From positions 1-64,000 of the forward strand of contig NZ_LXFV01000030.1 in assembly GCF_002847345.1 (NCBI RefSeq): 64,000 nucleotides of DNA, written 5' to 3'. The number at the start of each line of letters is the position of its first letter. The first letter of the stretch is position 1. The notes below the pieces were generated by a model. It had not been told where the DNA came from. It made no database searches and saw only the letters and a list, made by a program, of their open reading frames with translations. This document shows, in pieces, positions 1 to 9,236 of this stretch. The DNA is from Pectobacterium peruviense. Its GTDB lineage: Bacteria; Pseudomonadota; Gammaproteobacteria; Enterobacterales; Enterobacteriaceae. The position numbers were made by a program, and so were the translations under genes.

Positions 1-585
1 CGTGGCATTGCCTGCGGTATCACGGGTGGTGACCGTCGCAGAAACATCACCGTTCGCGGCCAGCACTGAACCTGGAACATTAACGCTCCAGGTCTTGCCA
101 TCGGTATTCACCGTCGTCTGGTAGGTCTCGATGCCGACTTTTATGGTGACCGCATCACCCGCTTTGACGTCGTTATCAACCTTACCGGTCACCGCGATGG
201 TCTGACCGGATTCAGCAGCGTTAATCACGTTATCCGACGTCACATCGTCGATAGAAATCGACGCCGTTGGCGCAACGGTGTCAACGCCGTAAGCGTGAGT
301 GGTGTTCGCCGTGGTGGCGTTGCCTGCCGTATCGCGAGTCGTCACGGTCGCAGAAACATCACCGTTCGCCGCCAATACCGATCCCGGCACATTGACGCTC
401 CAGGTCTTGCCATCAGGATTCACTGTTGTCTGGTAGGTTTCGGTGCCCACGGTGACCGTCACCGCATCGCCCGCTTTGACGTCGTTATCGACTTTACCGG
501 TCACCGCGATGGTCTGACCCGACTCGCTGGCGTTAATCACGTTATCCGACGTGAGATCGTCGATAGAAATTGAGGCAACAGGGGG
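1..585 (-). repeat. Tandem 312-bp repeats encoding 104-residue Ig-like adhesin modules
   Basis: One full unit (about 274-585) and most of a second (1-273) line up with a period of 312 bases. Both encode a module beginning ASISIDD, then SDNVINA, ESGQTIAVTGKVDNDVKAGD and WSVNVPGSVLAANGDVSATV, ending TRDTAGNAT. Only a few residues differ. More copies presumably continue beyond the left edge, since such adhesins usually carry many. Confidence 0.85.
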
Positions 586-1386
586 CAAGGTATCGACGGT
601 TACCGCTTCGCTTCCCCCAGTACCAGGAATGCCCGCAGCATCGGTATAGCTGCCGTCAGGGATGCTGACGCGGACCTCTCCCTCAAAATTGGTGGCTGGC
701 CTCAATGTCGCCGTCCAGCGGGTAGAATCGTTAGGATCTTGTACCAAATTCGTTATGGAGCCGTTTGTGACAGTGACATCACTGAGATCAAAACCGACGG
801 GAGTTCTTGTAAAAACGAAACTTATTGTGCCGTCACTGTTTATAACAATGGTGACAGAAGGCGGTGTGGTATCGGTAGTATCCGTTGCTGCAATAATTGA
901 GGTGGATGAATCTATGCCATCCAGCACAGACGAGGCTCTGTCAGTAAACGATATGCCTGCCGTATCATAACCAATCGGGGTAGTAACAACGTCGCCCGTT
1001 AAATTCAGCACCACCGTTGAATTGAAATGCCCACCGCCGCCGTCACCCGCGTCTCCCGAGTCGTCATTACCCGCGGCAGTGGCCTCTAATACTTGCGTTG
1101 GGTCGGCACCCTGAGCGATGGCATCTTGTATAGCAGCGACATCATTGGCGACATCCACATTTTTCTGAGAAGACGCACTACTCACATCACTCCAGCGACT
1201 ATCACGCCCCAGATCCAACGTTTTACCATCGGGTAATGTGATTGAAACCGCGCCGTTAGCGCCGGTAACAACTTCTTCCCCACTGTAAACCCGATCGCCA
1301 GCAACCAGCAGCCTCTGGCTCCCATCAAGCGCAACGATAAAAACCTGTCCAATGACGAATTTAATAACACCAATCACACTATTCAA
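1..1386 (-). CDS. Large LapA/BapA-type surface adhesin, N-terminal 462 residues (partial)
   Basis: The reading frame is open from a TTG start to the left edge, so the C-terminus lies outside the window. The N-terminus (MNSVIGVIKFVIGQVFIVAL) matches the retention module of LapA-family giant adhesins, which holds the protein in the outer-membrane pore after type I secretion. Residues 103-106 are TAAG, the di-alanine motif cut by the periplasmic protease LapG in LapA. A Gly/Asp-rich linker (about 105-117) follows, then Ig-like modules, the last two nearly identical. The TTG start is chosen because it has an AAGGAG ribosome site 8 bases upstream and gives the conserved N-terminus; no in-frame ATG does. 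The neighbour on the other strand is its likely exporter operon. Family assignment is firm; the ligand is unknown. Confidence 0.88.
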   Translation of the reverse strand, partial: MNSVIGVIKFVIGQVFIVALDGSQRLLVAGDRVYSGEEVVTGANGAVSITLPDGKTLDLGRDSRWSDVSSASSQKNVDVANDVAAIQDAIAQGADPTQVLEATAAGNDDSGDAGDGGGGHFNSTVVLNLTGDVVTTPIGYDTAGISFTDRASSVLDGIDSSTSIIAATDTTDTTPPSVTIVINSDGTISFVFTRTPVGFDLSDVTVTNGSITNLVQDPNDSTRWTATLRPATNFEGEVRVSIPDGSYTDAAGIPGTGGSEAVTVDTLPPVASISIDDLTSDNVINASESGQTIAVTGKVDNDVKAGDAVTVTVGTETYQTTVNPDGKTWSVNVPGSVLAANGDVSATVTTRDTAGNATTANTTHAYGVDTVAPTASISIDDVTSDNVINAAESGQTIAVTGKVDNDVKAGDAVTIKVGIETYQTTVNTDGKTWSVNVPGSVLAANGDVSATVTTRDTAGNAT

Positions 1387-1768
1387 AATACTTTCTCCTT
1401 GATATCTATAATTATTTTTATGATATTGCGATATTGCGGCTATAGATCTTGGATATCATCCTGATAAGGTTGATTTGCTGTGTGTCGTCCTGACATTTTA
1501 TGAAAAAAAGCGTTACGATAGTGCTGTTGTTATGCGTCAAACGCTTGACTCAATGAACGATATAATAAAAAATTCAGAATATTCTTTCCAGAACTTTACT
1601 CATTTAGAGTAACCCTTATTTTTCTTGCAGTAGGGCCCTTCCGGAATGAAAATTAACATATTGATATTAAAGGAATAAAAGCAAATCAATTCGTTAAGCG
1701 TTTATATAACACTCAAACACTTTAATAGGAATAATCACAAATAAAGTTTTTGTGAAGGAAAACTGCTG
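1387..1768. other. Divergent AT-rich intergenic region between adhesin and exporter operon
   Basis: 382 bases separate the adhesin start from the outer-membrane exporter gene. It should hold both promoters. It is AT-rich, and I saw no convincing sigma-70 pair, riboswitch or named operator. The only site I can defend is the adhesin ribosome binding site at 1395-1400. Confidence 0.5.
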
Positions 1769-3121
1769 ATGATTCATAGATACCGTTTTGCTTTATTATC
1801 TTTTATTACCGTTTTTTCCACAGCGACGCATGCCGATACGCTCCAAGAAGCAATAAAAAATACGCTCTATACACATCCCGAAGTGAGCGCATCCATCAAT
1901 AGTCGTTTTTCTGCCGAACACGATTTACGTGCAGCAAAAGGGGGATACCTTCCTTCCATCACGCTGAGTGCAGGTGTTGGCCGCGAAGAAACAGATAGCC
2001 CCTCAACACGTGCCAGTATCAATAAACGCGTTGAACTCAGCCGCCAAGAATCAAGTATCAATCTGAGCCAGACGGTATTTGATGGTTTTGCCACCTCCAG
2101 CGAAGTAGGCAGACAGCGTGCCACCGTTAATTCACGTGCTTATAAAGTATTAAATACCAGTGAGGCAACAGCGTTAGACGCTGTTCAGGTGTATCTCAGT
2201 GTGCTGCAACGTCAGGAATTCGTACGTTTGGCAGAAGCCAACCTTGCAAGCCATGAACGTATTTACGATCAAATAAGGCTGCGTAGCGAGCAAGGCGTTG
2301 GGCGATTGGCAGACTTGGATCAGGCTGAAGCACGTTTGGCACAAGCACGAAACAACGCACTGACAGAAAAAACCAATCTTGACGATGCCAAAATCAACTA
2401 TATGAGCATTGTGGGTAAGGTGCCGGAGAATTTGGTGATGCCCGATGCATCAGCGATAAAACTCCCCGTCTCGTTGGAGGAAGCCCAGCGCATCATGCTG
2501 GCAAACAGCCCGACGCTGAAATCCGCAGAGTCGGATATTGAAGCGACTCAGCAACAGTATGAGACGTCAAAATCAACGTTTTACCCGCGCCTTAATGTTG
2601 AACTCTCTCGCACAATGGATAATAACGTTGACGGGACACGCGGCCAGAACAATGAGTGGCAGGCGATGCTGCGGATGCGCTACAACCTGTATGAAGGCGG
2701 TAGCAGCAAGGCCAACATGGAATCCAAAGCCTATCAGGTAAAAGAAGCACAGGATGTCCGAAATAATGCCCTGCGCCTGCTCAATGAAGAACTCAAGCTA
2801 GCCTGGTCAGCATTAAGCAACTCGCGTCAGCAGGTTCCGATTGCTGCCGAATATGCCGATCGCAGTATGAAAGTACGTACCGCCTATCAGAAGCAATTTG
2901 GTCTGGGGGAAAGGACGCTATTGGACTTGCTAGATAGTGAAAACGAGCTGTTCACCGCGCAACGCCGCCTGGTTGAGGTTCGCTTCATCGCCCTCTATAC
3001 CGAATACCGGATCACATCACGTATGGGAGAGCTATTAAACCGTTTAGCAATCCCTGCCCCTGATGCGGGTACCAGTTTGACAAACGTAACAACCCACGCA
3101 GAGTTGCCGAGCCTCAATTAA
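1769..3121 (+). CDS. TolC-family outer-membrane channel of a type I secretion system (LapE-like)
   Basis: 450 residues with a cleavable signal peptide (about 1-22, ending ATHA-DT) followed by a mature start typical of TolC-like proteins (DTLQEAIKNTLYTHPEVSA). The body has the two helical repeats of the outer-membrane efflux family, with several Gln/Ala-rich coiled-coil stretches. It would form the outer-membrane duct for the adhesin and probably hold its retention module at the surface. It is the first gene of a three-gene operon with an ABC exporter and a HlyD-type adaptor, divergent from the adhesin. The spacer to the next gene is 79 bases. Substrate assignment comes from this context. Confidence 0.9.
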   Translation: MIHRYRFALLSFITVFSTATHADTLQEAIKNTLYTHPEVSASINSRFSAEHDLRAAKGGYLPSITLSAGVGREETDSPSTRASINKRVELSRQESSINLSQTVFDGFATSSEVGRQRATVNSRAYKVLNTSEATALDAVQVYLSVLQRQEFVRLAEANLASHERIYDQIRLRSEQGVGRLADLDQAEARLAQARNNALTEKTNLDDAKINYMSIVGKVPENLVMPDASAIKLPVSLEEAQRIMLANSPTLKSAESDIEATQQQYETSKSTFYPRLNVELSRTMDNNVDGTRGQNNEWQAMLRMRYNLYEGGSSKANMESKAYQVKEAQDVRNNALRLLNEELKLAWSALSNSRQQVPIAAEYADRSMKVRTAYQKQFGLGERTLLDLLDSENELFTAQRRLVEVRFIALYTEYRITSRMGELLNRLAIPAPDAGTSLTNVTTHAELPSLN

Positions 3122-3200
3122 TATATTTCATTAGTCAGACGGCGATAAATTATGGTTTATATGCGAGAGAATTACGTTGCGTAAGGGAACGTTCAGTTAA

Positions 3201-5417
3201 ATGAAGTTGCATTCAGTAGAAGAGACGAAGGGTTCTGATGAATCGGTCACCCATGAGCCTATCGTTCATGAACCCATCGTCCATGAAAATAGTGACCCTC
3301 GCAGCCGTCACGACGATCCCTTATTGGATAGTTTGCTGATCCTTTGTACCTTGCAGGGGAAATCCGTCAGCCGTACAACACTCACCGCTGGGTTACCATT
3401 AGCCAACCAGCGGTTGTCTGTAAAATTGCTTCCAAGAGCCGCTGCGCGTGCGGGGTTGCAAGGGCGGGTTCTCAAGCGTTCTCTGAATAAAATTTCTGAG
3501 ATGTCGCTCCCCGCGATGCTGCTGTTACGGGAAGGACGAGCGGCGATTCTGTTAGGCTGGAATGCAGACGGCAGTGCACGCCTGATGCCCAGTGAAACAG
3601 AAGGCGGAGAAATTTCCGTTGAGCACAATACGCTGCAACAGAATTACCTTGGTTTGGTGATGTTTGCCCAGCCTCGTCATCAGTTCGATCTGCAGAATCC
3701 GTCTCTGATTCCTCGCACCAAATCCTGGTTCAAGGATACGCTTAAGCTTTCACGTTCACTTTATCTTGATGCCATCCTCGCTAGCTTGCTGGTCAACATT
3801 ATCGCGCTTGCCACACCGCTATTCGTGATGAATGTCTATGACAGAGTTGTCCCGAATCAGGCAACGGCGACATTGTGGGTGCTGGCTATCGGCGTTACTG
3901 GCGCTTTCGTTTTCGATTTAATACTCAAAACGCTGCGCGGCATTTGCCTCGATATGGCGGGCAAAAAAACCGATCTGATTATTTCTGCCACGTTATTTGA
4001 ACGCATCACGGGTATGTCGATGAAAGCTCGGCCAGCACGGGTCGGTAGCTTTGCGCAGAATATTCATGAATTTCAGTCGCTAAGAGATTTCCTTTCTTCA
4101 CTAACGCTGACGACGCTGATCGATTTTCCCTTTACCCTGCTTCTGCTGCTGGTTATCGGCATTATCGGCGGCCCGCTCGTCTGGGTTTCCATACTGGCCT
4201 ACCCTATTGCCCTGCTGGCAAGCTGGGCGATGCAAAAACCGCTGTCCGCGACGATCGAGAAAACGATGCACCTTGCCAGCGAACGGCAGGCTACGTTGAT
4301 CGAAACTTTGAGCTGTCTGGATGCCATCAAGGTCAACAATGCGGAAAGTGAACGACAGCACCAGTGGGAACAGACGATTGGCAGTCTAGGCAAGCTCGAA
4401 ATGCGGGCAAAAGCGTTATCATCACTGGCGGTAAATCTGACACAGTGGTTCCAGCAATTTGCTGGCGTTGCCATGATTGTCGTCGGCGTCTATATGCTGA
4501 TTAACGGCAAACTCAGCATGGGTGGACTGATTGCCTGCTACATGCTGAACGGCAGAGCGCTGATGCCTTTAGGTCAACTGTCTGGCTTGGTCAGCCGTTA
4601 CCAGCAAGCGCGTTTAACCATGCAAACCACCGAACAGATGATGCAGTTGCCGCAAGAACGTAGCGATAACGAGCGCCCGCTGAAGCGCGAAAGCATCCGA
4701 GGCGGTATCGAATTTCGCGATGTGACGTTCAATTATCCAGAACAAAAAACCAGTTCACTTCAAAGCATCAGCCTGACTATCGCTCCCGGTGAGAAAGTGG
4801 GCGTCATTGGCCGCAGCGGCTCAGGTAAAAGTTCGCTACAAAAATTGATCGTGAACCTCTATCAGCCCAATGCGGGCAATATTCTGATCGACGGCGTCGA
4901 TGCTCGTCAGTTAGATGTCAGCGATTTGCGCCACAATATCGGCTATGTTCCTCAGGATATTCAGCTATTCAGCGGATCGCTACGCAACAACCTCATTAGC
5001 GGCGCACGCTATGTCGAAGACGAAGCCATGTTGCGAGCCGCAGAAATTTCTGGGGTGAACGAGTTTGCACGTCTACACCCCGATGGTTACAACCTTCAGG
5101 TTGGCGAACGCGGCCAACAACTCTCCGGCGGGCAGCGTCAGGCTGTCGCAATAGCCAGGGCGTTATTGCTCGACCCACCCATTCTGGTGCTCGATGAACC
5201 CACCAGTTCGATGGATAACACCAGCGAAGATCGACTAAAGCAGGCTCTGGCTCCCGTGATTGCGGAAAAAACGCTCTTGCTGGTCACACACCGGGTTTCA
5301 ATGCTGGCGCTGGTCGATCGCTTAGTGATTGTCGATAGAGGTAAAATTATTGCTGATGGGCCGAAAGCGATCGTGATGGATGCGTTGAAGAAGGGGCAGA
5401 TCAATGCGTCTCGGTAA
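3201..5417 (+). CDS. Type I secretion ABC exporter with C39-like N-terminal domain (LapB-like)
   Basis: 738 residues. The N-terminal about 45-170 resembles the peptidase-C39-like domain of LapB/HlyB exporters; I see no canonical catalytic Cys motif, as expected for exporters of uncleaved substrates. A membrane domain occupies about 185-480. The ATPase domain carries Walker A GRSGSGKS at 537-544, signature LSGGQ at 641-645, Walker B ILVLDE at 661-666 and the H-loop His697. It should power adhesin export across the inner membrane. Residues 18-29 contain a short HEPIV repeat. Its end overlaps the next gene by 14 bases, which suggests coupled translation. Confidence 0.92.
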   Translation: MKLHSVEETKGSDESVTHEPIVHEPIVHENSDPRSRHDDPLLDSLLILCTLQGKSVSRTTLTAGLPLANQRLSVKLLPRAAARAGLQGRVLKRSLNKISEMSLPAMLLLREGRAAILLGWNADGSARLMPSETEGGEISVEHNTLQQNYLGLVMFAQPRHQFDLQNPSLIPRTKSWFKDTLKLSRSLYLDAILASLLVNIIALATPLFVMNVYDRVVPNQATATLWVLAIGVTGAFVFDLILKTLRGICLDMAGKKTDLIISATLFERITGMSMKARPARVGSFAQNIHEFQSLRDFLSSLTLTTLIDFPFTLLLLLVIGIIGGPLVWVSILAYPIALLASWAMQKPLSATIEKTMHLASERQATLIETLSCLDAIKVNNAESERQHQWEQTIGSLGKLEMRAKALSSLAVNLTQWFQQFAGVAMIVVGVYMLINGKLSMGGLIACYMLNGRALMPLGQLSGLVSRYQQARLTMQTTEQMMQLPQERSDNERPLKRESIRGGIEFRDVTFNYPEQKTSSLQSISLTIAPGEKVGVIGRSGSGKSSLQKLIVNLYQPNAGNILIDGVDARQLDVSDLRHNIGYVPQDIQLFSGSLRNNLISGARYVEDEAMLRAAEISGVNEFARLHPDGYNLQVGERGQQLSGGQRQAVAIARALLLDPPILVLDEPTSSMDNTSEDRLKQALAPVIAEKTLLLVTHRVSMLALVDRLVIVDRGKIIADGPKAIVMDALKKGQINASR

Positions 5418-6765
5418 ATATATCAAACGAATCAAACGATATTTTGTCGGCGGAGACGAAGAAAGCCTGCAAACAATGCCAGAGGTGAGCCGAGCAATGG
5501 CTGAGGATTCGCCACGCTCTATTCGCTTCACGCTGTGGGCTATTGGTGCTTTTTTCCTGTTTTTTATCCTGTGGGCAGGGCTTGCAAATATTGATGAAGT
5601 CACTCGGGGTGACGGGAAAGCGATCCCTTCCTCTCGGCTACAAAAAATCCAAAACCTGGAAGGTGGCATTATCACGGAAATGTTCATCCGTGAGGGTCAG
5701 GTTGTCAATGCAGGCGACCCTTTGCTACGCCTTGATGATACGCGTTTCGCTTCTAATGTCGGTGAAACCGAAGCCGATCGGCTTGCGCTGCTATCGCGAA
5801 TTGAGCGCCTGAGTGCCGAAATCAGCGGCCAGGAGCTCGTGCTTTCCGAAGAAATTACGACGCAAGCACCGAAAGTCGCGGCAGGAGAAAAAGAGCTTTA
5901 TAACAGCCGCCGCCAGCAGCTTCATAATGAGATATCCGGCCTGGAAGAGCAGTTGATTCAGCGCCGTCAGGAACTGCGAGATTTCTCGGCCAAAGAGATT
6001 CAGTTCCGCAATAGTCTGGGTCTGCTTCAGCAAGAAATTAAAATGTCAGAGCCGCTGATCGCAGAAGGCGCTATTTCTAAAGTAGAAGTTTTGCGTCTGC
6101 GCCGTGCTGAAGTTGAAACCCGTGGTCAGCTTGATTCCATCAAACTCTCCATACCGCGGGCGGAGTCTGCGATTAAAGAGGGTGAGAATAAAATAGAGGA
6201 AACGCGCAGCCGCTATAAAAGCGAGGCGTTATCTCAACTTAGCGAAGCACAAACCAACCTGAACAAAATTGAAGCCACAGGTAAAGCACTTGAAGATCGG
6301 GTAAACCGAACGCTGGTTGTATCCCCTGTTCGCGGTATCGTGCAGCAGGTTCTGGTGAATACCATCGGTGGCGTGATTCAACCGGGTAGCGATCTGGTGG
6401 AAATTGTCCCGCTGGATGACAAACTGCTAGTGGAGGCTAAAATTCGTCCTCAGGATATTGCCTTCTTGCATCCAGGTCAGGATGCCATAATAAAATTGAC
6501 AGCCTATGACTACACTATCTACGGTGGCTTAAAAGGTCAGTTGGAACAAATTAGCCCAGACACGGTAACGGATAAAGAAGGGAACAGCTTTTATATTATT
6601 CGGCTCCGGACTGATAAGAATTATTTAGGTTCAGCCGATAAACCCCTTCTTATCATTCCTGGCATGGTGGCTTCTGTTGATATAATAACGGGAAAGAAAA
6701 CGATCCTCAGTTATTTGTTAAAGCCGATTATTCGGGCAAAAGCAGAAGCACTACGAGAAAGATAA
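5404..6765 (+). CDS. HlyD-family type I secretion periplasmic adaptor (LapC-like)
   Basis: 453 residues with a short cytoplasmic N-terminus, one membrane segment at about 41-61, and then the lipoyl/barrel half starting GDGKAIPSSRLQKIQNLEGG, typical of membrane-fusion proteins for type I secretion. The centre (about 130-300) is a long coiled-coil hairpin rich in Glu, Gln and Arg. The C-terminal half returns to a beta-barrel region. It would link the ABC exporter to the TolC-like channel. It starts inside the end of the exporter gene and is followed at once by a strong terminator, so it closes the operon. Confidence 0.92.
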   Translation: MRLGKYIKRIKRYFVGGDEESLQTMPEVSRAMAEDSPRSIRFTLWAIGAFFLFFILWAGLANIDEVTRGDGKAIPSSRLQKIQNLEGGIITEMFIREGQVVNAGDPLLRLDDTRFASNVGETEADRLALLSRIERLSAEISGQELVLSEEITTQAPKVAAGEKELYNSRRQQLHNEISGLEEQLIQRRQELRDFSAKEIQFRNSLGLLQQEIKMSEPLIAEGAISKVEVLRLRRAEVETRGQLDSIKLSIPRAESAIKEGENKIEETRSRYKSEALSQLSEAQTNLNKIEATGKALEDRVNRTLVVSPVRGIVQQVLVNTIGGVIQPGSDLVEIVPLDDKLLVEAKIRPQDIAFLHPGQDAIIKLTAYDYTIYGGLKGQLEQISPDTVTDKEGNSFYIIRLRTDKNYLGSADKPLLIIPGMVASVDIITGKKTILSYLLKPIIRAKAEALRER

Positions 6766-6770
6766 ATAAA

Positions 6771-6796
6771 AAGGTGCTCAGTTGAGCGCCTTTTTT
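6771..6796 (+). terminator. Rho-independent terminator after the type I secretion operon
   Basis: A 10-bp stem (AAGGTGCTCA with TGAGCGCCTT, one G-T pair) with a very short loop runs straight into a run of six T. It begins six bases after the stop codon of the adaptor gene. Confidence 0.88.
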
Positions 6797-6802
6797 CTAT
6801 TC

Positions 6803-6930
6803 TATACTCCAAATAATTCGAGTCTCAGGACAAAACGTTAGCATTTTGAACAACGCAAAGCGTTGGTCCTTTAAGGCGTGGGCCTCGTAACGCGGCCAAC
6901 GCACATGTAGCTTGAAGTATGACGAGTATA
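6803..6930. repeat. ERIC element, divergent copy
   Basis: 128 bases with the ERIC ends: it begins TATACTCCAAATAATTCGAG and ends CTTGAAGTATGACGAGTATA. It keeps GCCAACGCACATG near the right end, but the central part does not match the other two copies in this window and instead holds a hairpin around AACGCAAAGCGTT. It lies between the exporter terminator and the stop codon of the GGDEF gene, which comes five bases after its right end. Confidence 0.8.
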
Positions 6931-6934
6931 TTTA

Positions 6935-8449
6935 TCAGTGATCGTTCATGCTGTGATAAATCTGAGTTTGACTCCGCCCCATGGCTTTAGCCTGATACAT
7001 GGCAGAATCAGCATTAATTGCCAGCGTCAGAGAATCAGAGCCATGCTCTGGGTACAGAGCAATACCGATACTGCATGAGATATCAAGCGCTTTACCATTG
7101 ATCTCAAAAGGTTTATTCAACGCGTTATGAATTTTATCTGCGACATAAAGTGTATTATCAATTTCTTTAATGCCTTGAAGCAGAATAATAAATTCATCAC
7201 CGCTACGGCGATATACCGTATCCGAATCCCGAACTGCACCACGCATACGCGCAGCGGCTTCTTTTAATAGTAAATCGCCGACGGCATGTCCGAACGAATC
7301 GTTTATCTGTTTAAATTTATCGAGATCCAAGAACATCAGCGCGATTTTCCTGCCTGTTTGTTTAGATAACAAAATCGCTTGTTCCATTTGTTCGGCGAAC
7401 GTCAGGCCGTTAGCCAATGACGTTAATGAGTCATAGTGCGCCAACTGCCGATAGTGTTCCTCGCTGCGTCGCAGCATATCGATGGCATGATAGCGCTCTA
7501 TGGCGATCGCAATCAGCTGTGCCGATTTCTCTATAGAGAAAATCTCGTCTTCGGTCGGCACGTACACTTTGCGGTGGTAAACACTTAAAACACCTAATAT
7601 TTCTTTATTTTGACCGATGATAGGTTCAGACCAACAGGAACGCAGCCCAGCATATAATGCGAGCCCTTTGTACAACGACCAGTGTGGATGAACAGAGATA
7701 TCGTCAGCGATTACGCGTTTACCGGTATAAGCCGCGGTCCCAAAAGACGCGACACCGTCGGCAATTTTCACGTTGTGAATGGCATTTTTATAAAAACCCG
7801 GCAAGCTCGGCGCAGATCCCAGCGTCAGACATTTTTTGTCTTTATCGACCAGCAGCACGGAACAGACAATACGGCCAGGATTTTTTTCCTCAACGCTGAA
7901 AATGATTGCATCCAGAATATCCTTCAGCGGCGCGCCGCTTGATAACAACTCCAGTGCACGATTGTATGAATTATCATGATGTTCCTGTGATTTCCGTTCC
8001 GTAATATCTAACTTAATACCGACATACTGAGTCGCGTTACTCGCCTTATTATATATTTTAACGATATTGGCCTTTTCCCAATACAACTGCCCATCTTTAC
8101 GTCGGTTAACGAACTCACCACTCCATACATTACCTTTATTTATGGTCGCCCACAGATCTTCATAGACGCTGGCGTTAGTCATACCGGAGTTTAATATATT
8201 CGTTTTTTTGCCAATAACCTCATCCGGCATATAGCCAGACATGGTAATAAACTGACGATTTACATAAATAATTTCACAATTTTCATCTGCGATCATAATT
8301 GAGGCAGGACTATATTCCATTGCAAAGAAAGTCATGTTGAGAAAATCTTGTTTTTTCTGCTCAGTTTTAAACTTTTGTTTAATTTTTCTATTTTTGACAG
8401 AAGAAAACAATAACAACAACAAAAGTAGGGTTATTATAATTTCATACAC
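6935..8449 (-). CDS. Membrane-anchored PAS-GAF-GGDEF diguanylate cyclase
   Basis: 504 residues. One N-terminal membrane segment (about 2-16) precedes a PAS domain (about 45-150, with the MSGYMPDEVIGK signature), a GAF domain (about 165-320) and a GGDEF domain (about 335-500). The active-site motif reads SGDEF, a variant found in active cyclases, and an RDSD inhibitory I-site lies five residues before it, so a product-inhibited enzyme making cyclic-di-GMP is likely. The start is GTG, chosen because GAGGAG sits nine bases upstream; the nearby ATG at 8445 is out of frame. Its position next to a LapA-type adhesin system suggests it feeds biofilm control. The signal sensed is unknown. Confidence 0.9.
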   Translation of the reverse strand: MYEIIITLLLLLLLFSSVKNRKIKQKFKTEQKKQDFLNMTFFAMEYSPASIMIADENCEIIYVNRQFITMSGYMPDEVIGKKTNILNSGMTNASVYEDLWATINKGNVWSGEFVNRRKDGQLYWEKANIVKIYNKASNATQYVGIKLDITERKSQEHHDNSYNRALELLSSGAPLKDILDAIIFSVEEKNPGRIVCSVLLVDKDKKCLTLGSAPSLPGFYKNAIHNVKIADGVASFGTAAYTGKRVIADDISVHPHWSLYKGLALYAGLRSCWSEPIIGQNKEILGVLSVYHRKVYVPTEDEIFSIEKSAQLIAIAIERYHAIDMLRRSEEHYRQLAHYDSLTSLANGLTFAEQMEQAILLSKQTGRKIALMFLDLDKFKQINDSFGHAVGDLLLKEAAARMRGAVRDSDTVYRRSGDEFIILLQGIKEIDNTLYVADKIHNALNKPFEINGKALDISCSIGIALYPEHGSDSLTLAINADSAMYQAKAMGRSQTQIYHSMNDH

Positions 8450-9236
8450 AATAACACTCTCCTCAGGCCCGAGCGGTCCTGATCGTACAAATCACAACGC
8501 TGATGACGAAAAATCCCGGCAACAAACCCCCACCCCGTAGATTTTCAGGGTTGGTGCATTTCCGGAGAGCAGAAAGGATGAAAGAAAAAATGCTCCATGA
8601 AGCAGGAGTATTTAGAAACATAGCAACGTCAGCATAAAGCCCTCGCATATCACTGTGCGCAAATAAAAACAGCAAATTCAAAAGAGTATCTTAATTTAAT
8701 AGTAGTAATTGTTCGGGTTATAAGCTTCTCTAATGGAATAAAAGAATATTCCTAAAGGTACATGGCGATATATTCTGAACGTCAATTTTTTGTAAGCAAA
8801 TCAATTATACCAATAAGTATCATTGTTTTAATCAACAAAATCTATCACAAAATGATTTTTGATCGTTAACAGTAAACATTATATTTTTTTACCATTAAAA
8901 ATCAAATAATTAAAAGAAAAAAATAAAATCATTAACGCAAACCTCTGATTATATATGTCATAATTTGATGCAAAATCTACCACCTCTCTTCCCTTCTCTT
9001 TTTTGAAATTAAACACTGCCATAACAAATAAAACAAGAATCAAACAACAAAAATAAAACAAAAAACAGCATTTTCCCTTATCACCTAGAGGATAAAACGA
9101 GATACATTAAGTGGCTATTTTTTATACGGCAATAAAACATTAGGAAATATAATGAATCGATGCGAAGGAGGGAAAGCGAGGAACAGACAGCAGGACATTA
9201 ATAATTAAATTAATAGCCTAAACAACAAGTTATCAC
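8450..9236. other. 787-base AT-rich gap between the GGDEF and EAL genes
   Basis: No gene I can support. The stretch is much richer in A and T than its neighbours, with poly-A/T runs around 8700-9100. Two small reverse frames exist (8463-8681 and 8879-9061), but they have no clear ribosome site, odd composition and no recognisable product. The region must hold the promoter of the diguanylate cyclase gene. It could also hide a small RNA; I see no decisive hairpin and T-run. Confidence 0.45.

Noticed and set aside
662-970. Plus-strand frame of 102 residues inside the adhesin
   Set aside because: It is antisense to the adhesin, whose frame reads as typical Ig-repeat protein; the plus frame has no ribosome site or family features.
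8463-8681. Reverse frame of 72 residues upstream of the GGDEF gene
   Set aside because: Weak composition, no convincing start signal and no recognisable domain; it covers the probable promoter of the cyclase.
8879-9061. Reverse frame of 60 residues in the AT-rich gap
   Set aside because: Hydrophobic and Phe/Lys-rich as expected from AT-rich non-coding DNA; no ribosome site seen.
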